NCBI GenBank assembly: GCA_964583615.1
Contig: CAZOWM010000004.1
Coordinates: 1-64,000, forward strand
DNA length: 64,000 nt
Source: CAZOWM01 sp964583615
GTDB taxonomy: Bacteria > Spirochaetota > B62-G9 > DRHN01
Direction of reading: 5' to 3'
Both the position numbers and the translations under genes were made by a program. Under the pieces are notes generated by a model. The model had not been told where the DNA came from, did no database searches, and saw only the letters and a list, made by a program, of their open reading frames with translations. The stretch's first letter is position 1. The number at the start of each line of letters is the position of its first letter. Positions 8,456-18,736 of the stretch are shown here, one piece after another.

Positions 8456-8558
8456 CTTTTTTTTATCTGAAGTGCAGCTGACCCCACTTCATTATTTATT
8501 TATTTTTTCCCTCAAAGGAGTTATCTTTTTAAAGTCAAACAGACAGGAAAGGCCAGGT

Positions 8559-9875
8559 ATGCAGCTTCAGAAAGAAGTGAAAAGAGAGCAGAATGCGAAA
8601 ATCAGTGTTCAGGTCACCGTGGAAAAGTCCGCAATAAATGAAACCCGTGAAGAGGTCATAAATGATTTAGAAAAGTCGGCGAAAGTTCCCGGCTTCAGAA
8701 AGGGAAAAGTACCGAGGCAGATCGTTTTAAATAGATACTCAAGCGATATAAAAAACGAAACTATCAATACGGTTCTCTCACGTTCCATGCAGCAAGTCCT
8801 AAAAGAAGAGAAGTTCAATCCTATCTCCGACCCGGTGATCACAGAAATGGGTGATCTTGCAATGGATGAGGATTTTTCATACAGTGCGGAGTTCGATGTC
8901 ATGCCCGAAATACCACTCGGTGAGTACAACGGGGTTTCATCGGAAAAGTACGTTTACACAGTGGGGGAGGAACTTGTTAACAGAGAAATCGAAAACCTCA
9001 GGGAACGGTTTTCGACCCTCACAAGCATCGACGAGAAGGCAAAAGTCGGAAACTACGTCGTCATCGATTACGCGGAAATCACCCCTCAGGGGCCCAGAAA
9101 CCAAAAAAAAGACCAGACAGTTTTTCTCGATAAAAAAGACGACCAGCTCGCCAAACAGCTTATCGGCCTCTCTAAGGGAGATGAAAAAGAAATTACTCTC
9201 ACACAACCACAGATCGGTGAAGAAAAAATTGAACCGGAAAGTGTACTTATCTACGTAAAGGTGAATGATGTAAAAAAGAAGGAGCTTCCTGAGTTGAACG
9301 ACGACTTCGCACAGGACATAAGCGATGTCGACACTCTTGACGAGCTGAAAAAGAAAATCAGAGAGGGCCTGCAAATGGAGGCGGATCACGCCGCCGAGGA
9401 AAAGACGAAAACCGAGCTCCTCAACAAGCTCCTGGAGAAGATGAAGATCGAGCTACCGGAAACGATGCTCAATTCCGAAGTGGACCGCCTTCTCTATGAA
9501 ATCGTGTCCATGTACAGGTTTGATTTTGATGCCCTACAAAAGGACGAACAAAAATATCAGGAATACAGAAAAAAGCTCAATCCACAGGCAACACAAAATC
9601 TCCGGCAGGAATTGATACTCGCAGAAATCGCAAAAAAAGAGGGAATCGAAGTCTCAGACAAGGAGATCGATGAAGAAATCCGTGAGTATGCCAAAAACGC
9701 AAAAAAGGACTTCGAAGCGCTGAAGAGTTCGATGGCAGAAAAGGGCTCGGTAAGAACGCTGAAGTACAGGCTTCGGATACGAAAAGCGCTGGACTTTCTT
9801 TACGAACACGCAAAGCTCGACAGTGAAATGAAACTAAAATACGGGGCGAATGAACCTGAAGGAGGGAAAAAATAA
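8559..9875 (+). CDS. tig: trigger factor
   Basis: Ribosome-associated chaperone with peptidyl-prolyl isomerase activity that binds nascent chains at the exit tunnel. The N-terminal ribosome-binding domain carries the signature region [13 protein letters not shown] (GFRxGxxP loop), the central FKBP-like domain contains YVVIDY, and the long helical C-terminal domain follows. Length is 438 aa, typical of the family. An AGGAAAGG ribosome-binding site places the start at 8559; the frame runs open to 8472. It overlaps the clpP ATG by one base, giving the common tig-clpP-clpX order. Confidence 0.95.
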   Translation: MQLQKEVKREQNAKISVQVTVEKSAINETREEVINDLEKSAKVPGFRKGKVPRQIVLNRYSSDIKNETINTVLSRSMQQVLKEEKFNPISDPVITEMGDLAMDEDFSYSAEFDVMPEIPLGEYNGVSSEKYVYTVGEELVNREIENLRERFSTLTSIDEKAKVGNYVVIDYAEITPQGPRNQKKDQTVFLDKKDDQLAKQLIGLSKGDEKEITLTQPQIGEEKIEPESVLIYVKVNDVKKKELPELNDDFAQDISDVDTLDELKKKIREGLQMEADHAAEEKTKTELLNKLLEKMKIELPETMLNSEVDRLLYEIVSMYRFDFDALQKDEQKYQEYRKKLNPQATQNLRQELILAEIAKKEGIEVSDKEIDEEIREYAKNAKKDFEALKSSMAEKGSVRTLKYRLRIRKALDFLYEHAKLDSEMKLKYGANEPEGGKK

Positions 9876-10480
9876 TGGCACTTGTTCCAATGGTTGTCGA
9901 ACAATCGAGCAGGGGCGAGCGGGCCTATGATATATATTCTCGACTGCTGAAAGACAGAATCGTGTTCATCGATTCAGAAATAAACGACGTGACCGCGAAT
10001 CTTATCATCGCGCAGCTTCTTTTTCTGGAGGGGGAAGATCCTGACAGGGACATCTTCCTCTACATCAACAGCCCCGGAGGGCTCATCACCGCGGGGCTTG
10101 CAATCTACGACACGATGCAGTATGTGCGGTCCGACGTGTCCACGATCTGCATCGGGCAGGCTGCAAGTATGGCGGCTGTGCTGCTCGCTGCAGGGACGAA
10201 GGGAAAACGCTATTCGCTCCCCAATGCCCGGCTCATGATCCATCAGCCGCTCGGCGGCGCGCAGGGGCAGGCAACAGACATAGAGATTGCCGCAAAGGAA
10301 ATCAATCGGTACAGAGAGCTTATTGAAAATATACTGATGCACCACACCGGCCAGAACCGTGAGAGGATTCACAAGGATGCTGACAGGGACTTCTTCATGT
10401 CCTCGGAGGAGGCCGCAGAGTATGGGCTTGTTGACGAAGTTCTCCTTCGGCATAAACCGAAGAAATCAGAACTCCCTTAA
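9875..10480 (+). CDS. clpP: ATP-dependent Clp protease proteolytic subunit ClpP
   Basis: Serine peptidase (201 aa) that forms the double-heptamer chamber served by ClpX. The catalytic residues are visible: Ser in [11 protein letters not shown], His in [10 protein letters not shown] and Asp in [13 protein letters not shown] ([11 protein letters not shown]) and the substrate-binding loop are also present. A short N-terminal propeptide is likely. Its ATG shares a base with the tig stop (TAATG), implying translational coupling. Confidence 0.97.
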   Translation: MALVPMVVEQSSRGERAYDIYSRLLKDRIVFIDSEINDVTANLIIAQLLFLEGEDPDRDIFLYINSPGGLITAGLAIYDTMQYVRSDVSTICIGQAASMAAVLLAAGTKGKRYSLPNARLMIHQPLGGAQGQATDIEIAAKEINRYRELIENILMHHTGQNRERIHKDADRDFFMSSEEAAEYGLVDEVLLRHKPKKSELP

Positions 10481-10485
10481 TGATA

Positions 10486-10594
10486 TCGCGCGTGTGCATA
10501 GGATTTTAGAAAAACTCGTTCCCATTATATGAGTTGCGCGCTAAATTTTAATATGGTATAAAGGTGTTACGGAGTTTGTCTTCGCGCGTGTGCA
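10486..10594. repeat. pair of 13-bp direct repeats in the clpP-clpX intergenic region
   Basis: TCGCGCGTGTGCA occurs at 10486-10498 and again at 10582-10594, 96 bases apart, on either side of a predicted promoter. Neither copy lies in a gene. Confidence 0.7.
10534..10562 (+). promoter_or_regulatory. predicted promoter for clpX
   Basis: TTGCGC (10534-10539) and TATAAA (10557-10562) are 17 bases apart in the 187-base gap between clpP and clpX. This would let clpX be transcribed separately from tig-clpP. Confidence 0.5.
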
Positions 10595-10667
10595 GGTGCG
10601 GAAAACAGCATATGGAACTCACGGAAGCGGTCGATACTATTAAAAAACGGGTTCCAAGGGTTTGAAC

Positions 10668-11930
10668 ATGGGAAAATATCCTGATATCGAACGAAGGGTG
10701 TGTTCATTTTGCGGGAAGGATCAGAGCAAGGTTCGGAAGATGGTTGCCGGGCCCGGCGGAGTTTTTATCTGTGATGAGTGCGTCGAGCTCTGCACAGACA
10801 TCATGTTCGGTGAGGAAAGCAGCGCAGGGCGGTTGAATCTAGAAAATCTGCCGAAGCCGAGCGAGATCAAGGAGTTTCTCGATCAGTATGTGATCGGACA
10901 GGAATATTCAAAGAAAATTCTTTCTGTGGCCGTGTACAATCACTATCGACGGATCAACCACCTTCGGAACAGAAGCAAGGACGACGTTGAGCTGGAAAAG
11001 AGCAACGTGCTGCTGATCGGCCCCACCGGAAGCGGAAAAACCCTTTTAGCCCAGACCCTTGCACGGAAACTCAACGTGCCATTCACCATCGCAGACGCCA
11101 CAACTCTGACCGAAGCCGGATATGTGGGCGAGGACGTTGAAAACATCCTTCTCAAGCTCATACAAAATGCAGGAGACGATATCGAAAAAGCCGAGTACGG
11201 AATTATCTATATCGATGAAATCGACAAGATCGCCCGAAAAAGTGAAAATCCGTCCATCACCCGTGATGTGTCCGGGGAAGGCGTGCAGCAGGCGCTTCTG
11301 AAGATTATCGAAGGAAGCGTTGCATCCGTTCCTCCGCAGGGCGGACGGAAACATCCCCACCAGGAAATGCTTAAGATAGACACGAAAAACATTCTTTTCA
11401 TCTGTGGCGGAGCGTTCGTGGGGCTCGACAAGATCATCGAACGGAGAGTGTCGAACACATCGATAGGCTTCGGCGCGGACATCAAGACAAAGAACGAAAA
11501 AAAGCTCGACGAAATCGTCAAACTCGTGCATCCCGATGACCTCATACAGTTCGGGCTCATCCCAGAGTTCATCGGCCGACTCCCTGTCATCGCACCACTC
11601 CACGATCTGGACAAAGACGCGCTGAGGCGCATCGTTGTTGAACCGAAAAACGCACTGATAAAGCAGTACAAAAAAGCGTTCGAAATCGAAGGCGTGAACC
11701 TCGAGTTTGCACCGGGAAGCATCGACGAAATTGCGGAGCAAGCCCTGAAGCGGCACACTGGTGCCCGCGGTCTCAGGTCTATCCTTGAGGGGATCATGCT
11801 CAATCTGATGTACGAGGTTCCATCACGGACCGATATCTCAAAGGTGATCATTACCGCGGATATCATTAAGAAACAGACAAATCCTCTCACTCTGCAAGAG
11901 GCAGAAAACGAAGAGGAGAAATCAGCCTAA
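10668..11930 (+). CDS. clpX: ATP-dependent Clp protease ATP-binding subunit ClpX
   Basis: AAA+ unfoldase (420 aa) that feeds substrates to ClpP. The N-terminal zinc-binding domain has CSFCGKDQ and CDECVELC, followed by Walker A GPTGSGKT, Walker [10 protein letters not shown], the pore-loop GYVGED and the sensor 2 region with GARGLRSI. The ClpP-contacting IGF loop appears as IGF in [14 protein letters not shown] lies six bases earlier, but AAGGG is correctly placed for the ATG at 10668. The gene is separated from clpP by a promoter-like region. Confidence 0.97.
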   Translation: MGKYPDIERRVCSFCGKDQSKVRKMVAGPGGVFICDECVELCTDIMFGEESSAGRLNLENLPKPSEIKEFLDQYVIGQEYSKKILSVAVYNHYRRINHLRNRSKDDVELEKSNVLLIGPTGSGKTLLAQTLARKLNVPFTIADATTLTEAGYVGEDVENILLKLIQNAGDDIEKAEYGIIYIDEIDKIARKSENPSITRDVSGEGVQQALLKIIEGSVASVPPQGGRKHPHQEMLKIDTKNILFICGGAFVGLDKIIERRVSNTSIGFGADIKTKNEKKLDEIVKLVHPDDLIQFGLIPEFIGRLPVIAPLHDLDKDALRRIVVEPKNALIKQYKKAFEIEGVNLEFAPGSIDEIAEQALKRHTGARGLRSILEGIMLNLMYEVPSRTDISKVIITADIIKKQTNPLTLQEAENEEEKSA

Positions 11931-11963
11931 GAAAAAAATCTCACATGAAAGGTAAGGGGTAAA

Positions 11964-14678
11964 ATGAAAACAGGAATAAAAGTATTAATACTCATTCTGG
12001 CAATCATTTTCATCATCATTGCCCTGTTTGTCGGGGCACGTATCTGGCTGAACCTCACATGGTTCGACAAGCTCGGATACGTGAATGTGTTCACAAAGAT
12101 ACTGTGGACGAAGATCGGCCTCTTTTTCACCTTCTTCGTCATCTTTCTTGTCTTTGCGGGAATCAATTTCATCTGCGCGTTCAAACGGGGAAATATCGGC
12201 AGCATAAAAATTCAGCAGGCGGGAGTTCCGGTTGAAATCAACAAAAAGGTGGCAGTCATTATTTCCCTCATCGGGCTTTTGATACTCGGGCTCATCATGG
12301 CGCGGAACGGAAGCTCGAAATGGGAGCTCATTCTCAAATACGCGAACAGGTCGGATTTCAGCCTCACGGACCCGGTGTATTCCCGAAATCTGTCATTTTA
12401 CGTCTTCACGCTCCCTGTCTACCTGTTTTTGAAGTCATGGAGCCTGGGCACGGTGATTCTCACCATTATCGCAGCCGGATTTCTCTACCTCGTGTCAGGA
12501 AACATAACCTTCGAAACAAACCGTCTCACCATGAGCGACAACGCAAAGCGGCACATCATCTTTCTCGTATTCCTGCTCGCACTGATCATCGCGTGGAACT
12601 ACTGGCTCAAAACCTATCAGATCCTGTTCTCTCGAAGAGGGCTCATCTACGGAGCGGGATTCACAGACATAAAAGTTACCCGCCCGGCGTTTTACATCAT
12701 GATCGCGGTGTCGTTGTTTACCGCGGTGCTGACCCTCATCGGCATGAAAAAAGCGATGTTCAAACAGCCCCTCATCGGATACGGGTTTTTGATTGCCGGT
12801 GCGATCGTGATCACCGGCATCATCCCGGGAATCGTTCAGCAGATAGTAGTCCGGCCGAACGAGCTCGTGAAGGAGCTCCCGTACATCAAGCACAACATCA
12901 ATTTTACCCGCTCTGGTTACGGGCTGGATGCAATCGAGCGGGAGGCGTTTCCGGTTGCACCCTCGCTCACCGCAGAAGACTTTACCCCTGAGTCCGGAAT
13001 TACGAAGAACATAAGGCTCTGGGACCACCGGCCGCTGAAGTCGACGTTTTCCCAGATTCAGGAGTTCAGGCTCTACTACGATTTCTACGATGTTGACGTC
13101 GACCGCTACACTTTCGGTAACGACTACCGCCAGGTGATGCTCTCCGCGCGAGAGATCAACTACAACGAGATATCACAGGAAGCGCGCACATGGGTGAACG
13201 AGAGGCTTCAGTTCACCCACGGGTACGGGCTCGTCATGGCCCCTGTAAACGAGATTGGCGAAGAGGGACTCCCCGTTCTTATTGTCAAGGACATTCCACC
13301 AAAGGTCTCAGTGCCCCTCGATATCAACCGCCCGGAGATATACTACGGAGAGGAAACGAGTACCTATGTCCTTGTCAACACAAAGCTCGCTGAGTTCGAC
13401 TACCCGAAGGGCGACACAAACGCGACCACCCGCTACGAGGGACTAGGAGGTATCGAATTAAAAAACTCGATGAGACAATTCTTTCTTGCGATACAGCTCA
13501 AGAGCTTGGAAATCATCTTCACAAATTATCTCAACCCGGACAGCAGGATCATGCTTTATAGAAGCATTCAGGAACGCGTCCCAAAGCTCGCACCCTTTTT
13601 CGACTATGACCCCGACCCCTATCTCGTCGTGAATGATGGAAGGCTTTTCTGGATCATCGATGCGTACACCAAAACAGACAAATACCCATACTCCAGCCCA
13701 CACAGGGACAGGTACAACTACATCAGGAACTCCGTGAAGATCATCGTTGACGCCTACAATGGAGATGTGAACTTCTATGTGATCGACTGGGAGGACCCGC
13801 TGATCCAGACATACAGCAAGATCTTTCCCAACATGTTCAAGGATATCGACGAGATGTCTCGCGGGCTCTACCAGCACATCAGATACCCGGTCTACATCTT
13901 CTCCGTTCAGGCAGAGCTCTACTCGATCTACCACATGACGGACCCTCAGGTATTCTACAACAGGGAGGATAAGTGGGAGACCCCGAGGGAGATCTACGGT
14001 GAATCCGAAACCGACATGATCCCCTATTACACCATCATCACGTTTCCTGACGGAAAAGACAACCAAGAGTTCGTGCTGATACTCCCGTTCACTCCCGTAA
14101 ACAAGAACAACATGCTCGCATGGATGGCAGCACGGTGTGACCCCGAAAATTACGGGAGGATCATCGAATACAAGTTTCCAAAGGAAAAGCTCGTGTACGG
14201 CCCTCTTCAGATCGAGTCCAGGATCGATCAGAACGCGGAGATATCGGAGCTCTTCACTCTGTGGGGACAGAGAGGGTCGAGTGTGATACGGGGAAACCTG
14301 CTCGTCATTCCCGTCAAGGATTCTCTGATCTATGTCGAGCCCATTTATCTCAGGGCCGAACAGAGTGAGCTGCCGGAGCTGAAACGCGTCATTATCGGGT
14401 ACAGGGACAATATCGAAATCGGCACAACGCTCGAGGAAGCACTTTACAACACGTTTGGACATGCCGAAATAATACTCCCGGCCGACCAGAGAGACATTGT
14501 TGTGCGCATACCCGGAGAACCGGTGATTCCCTCCTCCATCGAAAACCTGATCAAAGAGGCAGGGCAATACTTCGATGAAGCGCAGGAGAGGCTGCGGCAG
14601 GGTGATTTCACCGGGTACGGCGACTCGATACAAAAGCTTGGAACGGCCCTGGGTGAGCTCGAAGAGCGGGCACGGTGA
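11964..14678 (+). CDS. UPF0182 family large membrane protein (904 aa)
   Basis: About seven hydrophobic segments occupy residues 1-290, then a large soluble, presumably extracytoplasmic, domain to residue 904. The first segment with WLNLTWFDKLGY and later FTHGYG and TRYEGLGGI strings match the UPF0182 (COG1615) family, whose function is unknown. Length is normal for the family. It begins 33 bases after clpX in the same direction with an AAGGGGT element before the ATG, so it may be co-transcribed with clpX, and it ends at a terminator. Confidence 0.88.
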   Translation: MKTGIKVLILILAIIFIIIALFVGARIWLNLTWFDKLGYVNVFTKILWTKIGLFFTFFVIFLVFAGINFICAFKRGNIGSIKIQQAGVPVEINKKVAVIISLIGLLILGLIMARNGSSKWELILKYANRSDFSLTDPVYSRNLSFYVFTLPVYLFLKSWSLGTVILTIIAAGFLYLVSGNITFETNRLTMSDNAKRHIIFLVFLLALIIAWNYWLKTYQILFSRRGLIYGAGFTDIKVTRPAFYIMIAVSLFTAVLTLIGMKKAMFKQPLIGYGFLIAGAIVITGIIPGIVQQIVVRPNELVKELPYIKHNINFTRSGYGLDAIEREAFPVAPSLTAEDFTPESGITKNIRLWDHRPLKSTFSQIQEFRLYYDFYDVDVDRYTFGNDYRQVMLSAREINYNEISQEARTWVNERLQFTHGYGLVMAPVNEIGEEGLPVLIVKDIPPKVSVPLDINRPEIYYGEETSTYVLVNTKLAEFDYPKGDTNATTRYEGLGGIELKNSMRQFFLAIQLKSLEIIFTNYLNPDSRIMLYRSIQERVPKLAPFFDYDPDPYLVVNDGRLFWIIDAYTKTDKYPYSSPHRDRYNYIRNSVKIIVDAYNGDVNFYVIDWEDPLIQTYSKIFPNMFKDIDEMSRGLYQHIRYPVYIFSVQAELYSIYHMTDPQVFYNREDKWETPREIYGESETDMIPYYTIITFPDGKDNQEFVLILPFTPVNKNNMLAWMAARCDPENYGRIIEYKFPKEKLVYGPLQIESRIDQNAEISELFTLWGQRGSSVIRGNLLVIPVKDSLIYVEPIYLRAEQSELPELKRVIIGYRDNIEIGTTLEEALYNTFGHAEIILPADQRDIVVRIPGEPVIPSSIENLIKEAGQYFDEAQERLRQGDFTGYGDSIQKLGTALGELEERAR

Positions 14679-14724
14679 TGCCCGAGCCGTGAACGCAGAA
14701 CGCGATCGTCTCCAATCTGAAAAT

Positions 14725-14755
14725 AAATGCAGGAACAGAAGTTCCTGCATTTTTT
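14725..14755 (+). terminator. intrinsic terminator
   Basis: TGCAGGAAC / GTTCCTGCA hairpin with an AGAA loop followed by a T run, 47 bases past the UPF0182 stop. It closes the tig-clpP-clpX-UPF0182 transcription unit. Confidence 0.9.
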
Positions 14756-14810
14756 ATGCCCGCGGAACAAACTTCGGCAGTACGCTTCATGACCCGAGGA
14801 GGACACCCCT

Positions 14811-15734
14811 GTGAACACTCGTACATTCCCCTTTCGCATGGAATACATGCTCATGCTTACCGCGACTTTTTTCTGGGCACTCGGCCATCCGGTCGGGCGC
14901 ATCGTGCTCCGTGCGGTGCACCCCTTTCAGCTCGGCGCACTCAACCTCAGTTTCGGATTCGCTGCGGTCTTATTTTTCCTTGTTCTCTCCGGCCGTGTGA
15001 AAACACTGGCCGGGCTGCCGAAAAAGAGCATCGCCGCCTCACTTCTTTTGGGAGTGTTTGGATTTTTTATCTACCAGATATGCACCTTCAGCGCGCTCGC
15101 GCGCATCCCTGCCTCGGTAAACGCGATTCTTGTGTCGACCAATCCTGTCTTCATTGCGCTTTTCTCTGCACTCATTCTCAGGGAGCGGATCAATCTTCCT
15201 CGTTTTATCGGAATCCTGTGCGCACTCACGGGTGCGGTTTTTGTGACATTCAACAGGGGGTTTACATTCGAAGGTGAGATAAATCTTGCGGGGTGTGTGT
15301 TTTCTCTCTGCGCAGCATTCTCCTTCGCCCTCTACTCAGTGCTCGGCAAACGCGTTCTTTCAAAAAATGAACCGCTCATCGTTTCCACCTATGCGCTCCT
15401 GTCCGGCGCCGTTCTCCTGATGCTTCTTTCCGGTTTTTCCGTCGGGTTTACAGAGCTTTCGAGGTTGCCGAACTCCACGTGGATGCTTATTATCATGTTG
15501 AGTCTCACGATGATCGGTATCGCATACCCTCTCTGGTTCACCTGTCTCAAGAGAATGGCAGCATCCCACGTATCAATATACATCTTCATGACCCCTGTAT
15601 TCGCGGTGATCCTTTCTCTTCTAATCCTCCACGAGCGCTTCAGCCGGCTCTTCTGGCTCGGCGGAGGGCTTGTGATGGCCGGAATCGTCATTACCACTCT
15701 ATCAGCCGGAAAGCAAGGCGCTGCGGCATCCTAA
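14811..15734 (+). CDS. EamA/DMT-family transporter (10 transmembrane segments)
   Basis: A 307-residue integral membrane protein made of two homologous five-helix EamA repeats, the drug/metabolite transporter architecture. The first repeat contains FWALGHPVGRIVLR and the second AFSFALYSVLGKRVL. A GTG start at 14811 is supported by AGGAGGA nine bases upstream; the internal ATG at 14838 has none. Such proteins export or import small metabolites at the inner membrane, and substrate cannot be deduced. Confidence 0.88.
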   Translation: MNTRTFPFRMEYMLMLTATFFWALGHPVGRIVLRAVHPFQLGALNLSFGFAAVLFFLVLSGRVKTLAGLPKKSIAASLLLGVFGFFIYQICTFSALARIPASVNAILVSTNPVFIALFSALILRERINLPRFIGILCALTGAVFVTFNRGFTFEGEINLAGCVFSLCAAFSFALYSVLGKRVLSKNEPLIVSTYALLSGAVLLMLLSGFSVGFTELSRLPNSTWMLIIMLSLTMIGIAYPLWFTCLKRMAASHVSIYIFMTPVFAVILSLLILHERFSRLFWLGGGLVMAGIVITTLSAGKQGAAAS

Positions 15735-15754
15735 GATCCGCATCACCGCTCTTT

Positions 15755-16078
15755 TTATCTCAGATAGTCCGCACGTACAGGTGAAAACACTTCGATGACG
15801 ACGCAGTCTTCGAGGATACGTGCGCTGTGTCGTACATTCCCCGCAATGGACCAGCAGTCGCCCTGTTCGAGCGTGTGGTCTTTTCCATCGATTGTCATCA
15901 CCATCCTGCCTTCCAGGAGATACCCGGTCTGCTCGTGCTCGTGGGTGTGAAGAGGAAGAAGTTTATCCTTCTGCAGAAAAAACTTTACCAGATGAGTTCT
16001 CTCCCCGAAGGCGAGGCTCTGTCTGCGTATTCCGTCGAACATTTCCACAATATCCTCTTTGTGATTCTTTACGACCAT
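15755..16078 (-). CDS. small cupin-domain protein (107 aa)
   Basis: A single conserved beta-barrel cupin domain: motif 1 is LPLHTHEHEQTGYLLEGRM (two His and Glu metal ligands), and motif 2 contains WSIAGNVRHSA. The frame is open to a GTG at 16099, but AAAGGCGGG precedes the ATG at 16078, which I chose. It probably binds a metal and a small ligand. It is convergent with the EamA gene and divergent from the dapA-like gene. Confidence 0.8.
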   Translation of the reverse strand: MVVKNHKEDIVEMFDGIRRQSLAFGERTHLVKFFLQKDKLLPLHTHEHEQTGYLLEGRMVMTIDGKDHTLEQGDCWSIAGNVRHSARILEDCVVIEVFSPVRADYLR

Positions 16079-16134
16079 GGTGCATTTCCCGCCTTTCACA
16101 CAGAGTTCGATGAATGGTATATACTACTTTTTTA

Positions 16135-16163
16135 TTGCATAATACATAATTTCTTAGTAATAT
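16135..16163 (+). promoter_or_regulatory. predicted promoter for the dapA-like gene
   Basis: TTGCAT (16135-16140), a 17-base spacer and TAATAT (16158-16163) place the transcript start near 16170, about 20 bases before the start codon. Confidence 0.5.
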
Positions 16164-16189
16164 CCCCATAAATTCGCATGGAGGTTGCC

Positions 16190-17254
16190 ATGCCTGTAAT
16201 AGACTTTCGTGGAGCCTGGACAGCGCTCGTAACTCCCTTTGACGCACAGGGAAATCTGGATTTCGAAGGTCTCGAGAAAAATATCGAGTTTCAGATCAGC
16301 CAGGGTATCAGCGGACTGCTTCCTGTGGGAACAACAGGTGAGTCGCCTACTCTCACCGAGGCGGAACACAGCGAGATAGTGAAAAGGACAAAAATGCTGG
16401 TGGGAGAGAGATGCGGAGTTCTCGCAGGTGCAGGCTCAAACTCAACACGCGAGGCGCTTCACTACTGCAAGCGTGCGCTCACCTCAGGTGTCGATACGGT
16501 CCTTCTGGTCGACTGTTATTACAACGGGCCCTCGAGCATCGAGCTTCGCGATAACTACTACAGAGCAATTCTCGACGCCTACAAGGACATCAAGGTCGTG
16601 ATCTACGTCATTCCAGGCCGCACAGGCACCGTCATTTCACCCGGGGACATCGCCATACTCAGCACGCAGTATGACAGAGTTGTAGCGATAAAGGAGGCAA
16701 CAGGAAACATACAGCGAATGGAAGAGGAACGCGCATTCATGCCTGAGATGAGCATCATGTCCGGTGATGACGATAAAACCCTCGAAATGATGACAAACCC
16801 CAATATTCTGTCTGCGGGTGTGATCTCCGTGATCACGAATATTGCACCAAAAGCCGTTTCCGAAATGGTCTCCTTGATCCTCTCGGGCGCTCACGAAAAA
16901 GGTGAGCGGCTCGCCCGCATGCTGAAACCGCTCTTCTCAATCGTCACCGTAAAGGCGGTGAGCACGCGAAGGCTCGGAAACCGGAAAATTGAAGTTGAAG
17001 ACCGGTTTCGAAATCCCCTTGCGATTAAAACCGCGATGCAGGCGCTCGGCCTCCCTGCAGGGCCGCCGAGGTTGCCGCTTGGCAGGATGACCGCGCCGGG
17101 GGTGGAAACCGTACGGTCTACGCTGCGGACGGTGTTCAATGAGTCACCGGAAGTCTTCTCACCCCTTGAAGACTTCTACGCGATCGATGTCGAATCACGA
17201 CTCGAAAACGACGCCGTCTGGGAGCGGCTCTCATATCAAGGTGTGAGCGCGTGA
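16190..17254 (+). CDS. dapA: dihydrodipicolinate synthase-family aldolase
   Basis: A TIM-barrel class I aldolase of the DapA/NAL family. In 4-hydroxy-tetrahydrodipicolinate synthase it would condense pyruvate with aspartate semialdehyde in lysine and peptidoglycan synthesis. The GTTGESPTL pyruvate-binding motif, the catalytic Tyr in IYVIPGRTG and the Schiff-base Lys in VAIKEATGN are present. At 354 aa it is 50-60 residues longer than usual, with an extra C-terminal tail (from about residue 295) I do not recognise. GGAGG overlaps an ATG at 16178 and lies correctly for the ATG at 16190. Other family activities (e.g. KDG or N-acetylneuraminate lyase) cannot be excluded. Confidence 0.85.
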   Translation: MPVIDFRGAWTALVTPFDAQGNLDFEGLEKNIEFQISQGISGLLPVGTTGESPTLTEAEHSEIVKRTKMLVGERCGVLAGAGSNSTREALHYCKRALTSGVDTVLLVDCYYNGPSSIELRDNYYRAILDAYKDIKVVIYVIPGRTGTVISPGDIAILSTQYDRVVAIKEATGNIQRMEEERAFMPEMSIMSGDDDKTLEMMTNPNILSAGVISVITNIAPKAVSEMVSLILSGAHEKGERLARMLKPLFSIVTVKAVSTRRLGNRKIEVEDRFRNPLAIKTAMQALGLPAGPPRLPLGRMTAPGVETVRSTLRTVFNESPEVFSPLEDFYAIDVESRLENDAVWERLSYQGVSA

Positions 17255-17527
17255 GTACGGAAAGCGCCCTTCCTATGTTCATTACCCCATACAGCTGAAA
17301 ACACTTTCGCAAAGAAGAAAAAATATCCTTTTCTTCAAAACCGCCGGGCGTTTTTTTAACCATTCACTGATACACATCTTTCCCGCAATCAGGACACCCC
17401 TTGCTTCTGAGTTTCAGTTACCCTTTGAGGAAGTTCTCAAGATCAGTTTTTTGATGTACCTCTTTTATTCGTACGAAGCTCCAGTGAGAGATCACTCTCA
17501 TGATGTTGGGGATGTTTCTCAGTCTCC

Positions 17528-18148
17528 TCATCTTTGTGACGTCGGATCAGAAAAGACTCCTGCGTCCACAAGGGAGGATTTCATCTCATTTATTCCGGTG
17601 AAGAGCATGGAGTTTATGCCGACACTTCGTGCTCCCTCGACATTTTCTACTTGATCATCAAAAAACAGACATTCCTCCGGGTCGAGTTTCCACTGTTCGA
17701 GCGCGATCCGGTAAATCCGGGAATCCGGCTTCATGCACCCCACCCTGAAGGAATACACGAGGCGTGAGGTGAGCGGCATGAGATCTCTGTCGAGCACTTC
17801 CGCATTGAGATCATTGGTATTCGAGATGACGCACACATTGAGAATGTGGGTGAGGGAAGCGGCGAGTCGAAACATGTCTTCACGTCTGACGAGAAGACTG
17901 TTCCAGATGTCTCTGAAATCAGAAAAGCTCATCCTGCTTCTCAGGCGGGCCGATACTTCTTTGTAGTACTCGTGCGAAGTGAGCATTCCCTTTTCATAAG
18001 GATAGAAGAGGTCATCGTGGTAGAGCACGCACTTGACCTCATCGAGATTTCTTGCGGTTTTTTCTAAGAATCCAGTCCACTTTGTGTGAAAGTCAAGTGA
18101 GTACAGAACGCCGCCGATGTCAAGAATGATGGTCGTAATGGTGTCCAT
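17528..18148 (-). CDS. HAD-superfamily hydrolase
   Basis: A 206-residue haloacid dehalogenase-type phosphatase. Motif I is ILDIGGVLYS (nucleophilic Asp, with Gly in the usual place of the acid/base Asp), motif II VISNT, motif III is KPD and motif IV LFFDDQVENVEGA. The pattern LDIGGVL resembles the YihX / epoxide-hydrolase-like subgroup, and the replaced Asp may affect phosphatase chemistry. It begins three bases after the TlpA-like gene stop, so it is in the same operon. Confidence 0.83.
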   Translation of the reverse strand: MDTITTIILDIGGVLYSLDFHTKWTGFLEKTARNLDEVKCVLYHDDLFYPYEKGMLTSHEYYKEVSARLRSRMSFSDFRDIWNSLLVRREDMFRLAASLTHILNVCVISNTNDLNAEVLDRDLMPLTSRLVYSFRVGCMKPDSRIYRIALEQWKLDPEECLFFDDQVENVEGARSVGINSMLFTGINEMKSSLVDAGVFSDPTSQR

Positions 18149-18151
18149 TTG

Positions 18152-18736
18152 TTACTTTATCAGGCTTCTCATGAACTCCACTGAATCGGTACTGCTCCAC
18201 GGTCTGGGACCGATCGCCCTTCCGACGATTTTTCCTTCAGGATCAACGATAAAGGTGGTCGGAATCCCCGTTATCCCGTACTGAGCGGATATCTCTCCGG
18301 ATACATCAAGGTACACAGGAAAGTACAGGCTGTTTTTTTTCATAAATGAAGAAACCTTCCGCGCAGGTTCCCTGATGTCGACCGCGAAAACAGTGAAATC
18401 CTCGCCTTTGAGCTCCTTATAGAGAATATTTATGTCGTTAACCTCCGCTTTACACGGACCGCACCATGTAGCCCAGAAATTCAAAAACACAACCTTTCCA
18501 CGAAATTCGCTCAGCTTCATGCTCCCTCCTTCAAGCGAATCGATCCGAAAGTCCATGGCCACAATTTCTGAAATCGGCCTGGAAATTCCAAGCGCCGCAT
18601 AGTAGTCTTTTTTTTGGGCGAGCGTAAACGCCTCATCTTCCTCTCCTGTTTCCGTACCAAAAGCGTTCAAAGCGGCGATTGCGAAATAAAAAAAAGAAAC
18701 GGCTTCGATCAACCGGAACACACGTCGTTTTTTCAT
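18152..18736 (-). CDS. TlpA/ResA-like thioredoxin-fold protein, exported
   Basis: An N-terminal hydrophobic segment (residues 9-27) exports or anchors the protein. The thioredoxin domain has the redox motif WATWCGPCK near residue 90 and the cis-Pro region GITGIPTTFIVDPEGK. Proteins of this type reduce or shuffle disulphides outside the cytoplasmic membrane. A GGAGG lies 10 bases before the ATG. Downstream is the HAD gene and upstream a YhcC-type radical SAM gene on the same strand. Confidence 0.88.
   Translation of the reverse strand: MKKRRVFRLIEAVSFFYFAIAALNAFGTETGEEDEAFTLAQKKDYYAALGISRPISEIVAMDFRIDSLEGGSMKLSEFRGKVVFLNFWATWCGPCKAEVNDINILYKELKGEDFTVFAVDIREPARKVSSFMKKNSLYFPVYLDVSGEISAQYGITGIPTTFIVDPEGKIVGRAIGPRPWSSTDSVEFMRSLIK

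Noticed and set aside
10612..10665. 17-codon ORF ending at the clpX start
   Set aside because: No ribosome-binding site; probably chance.
13458..14750. 430-codon minus-strand ORF
   Set aside because: Shadow of the UPF0182 gene.
17320..17365. GC-rich string followed by seven T, possible terminator of the dapA-like gene
   Set aside because: No hairpin with a loop of at least three bases can be formed.
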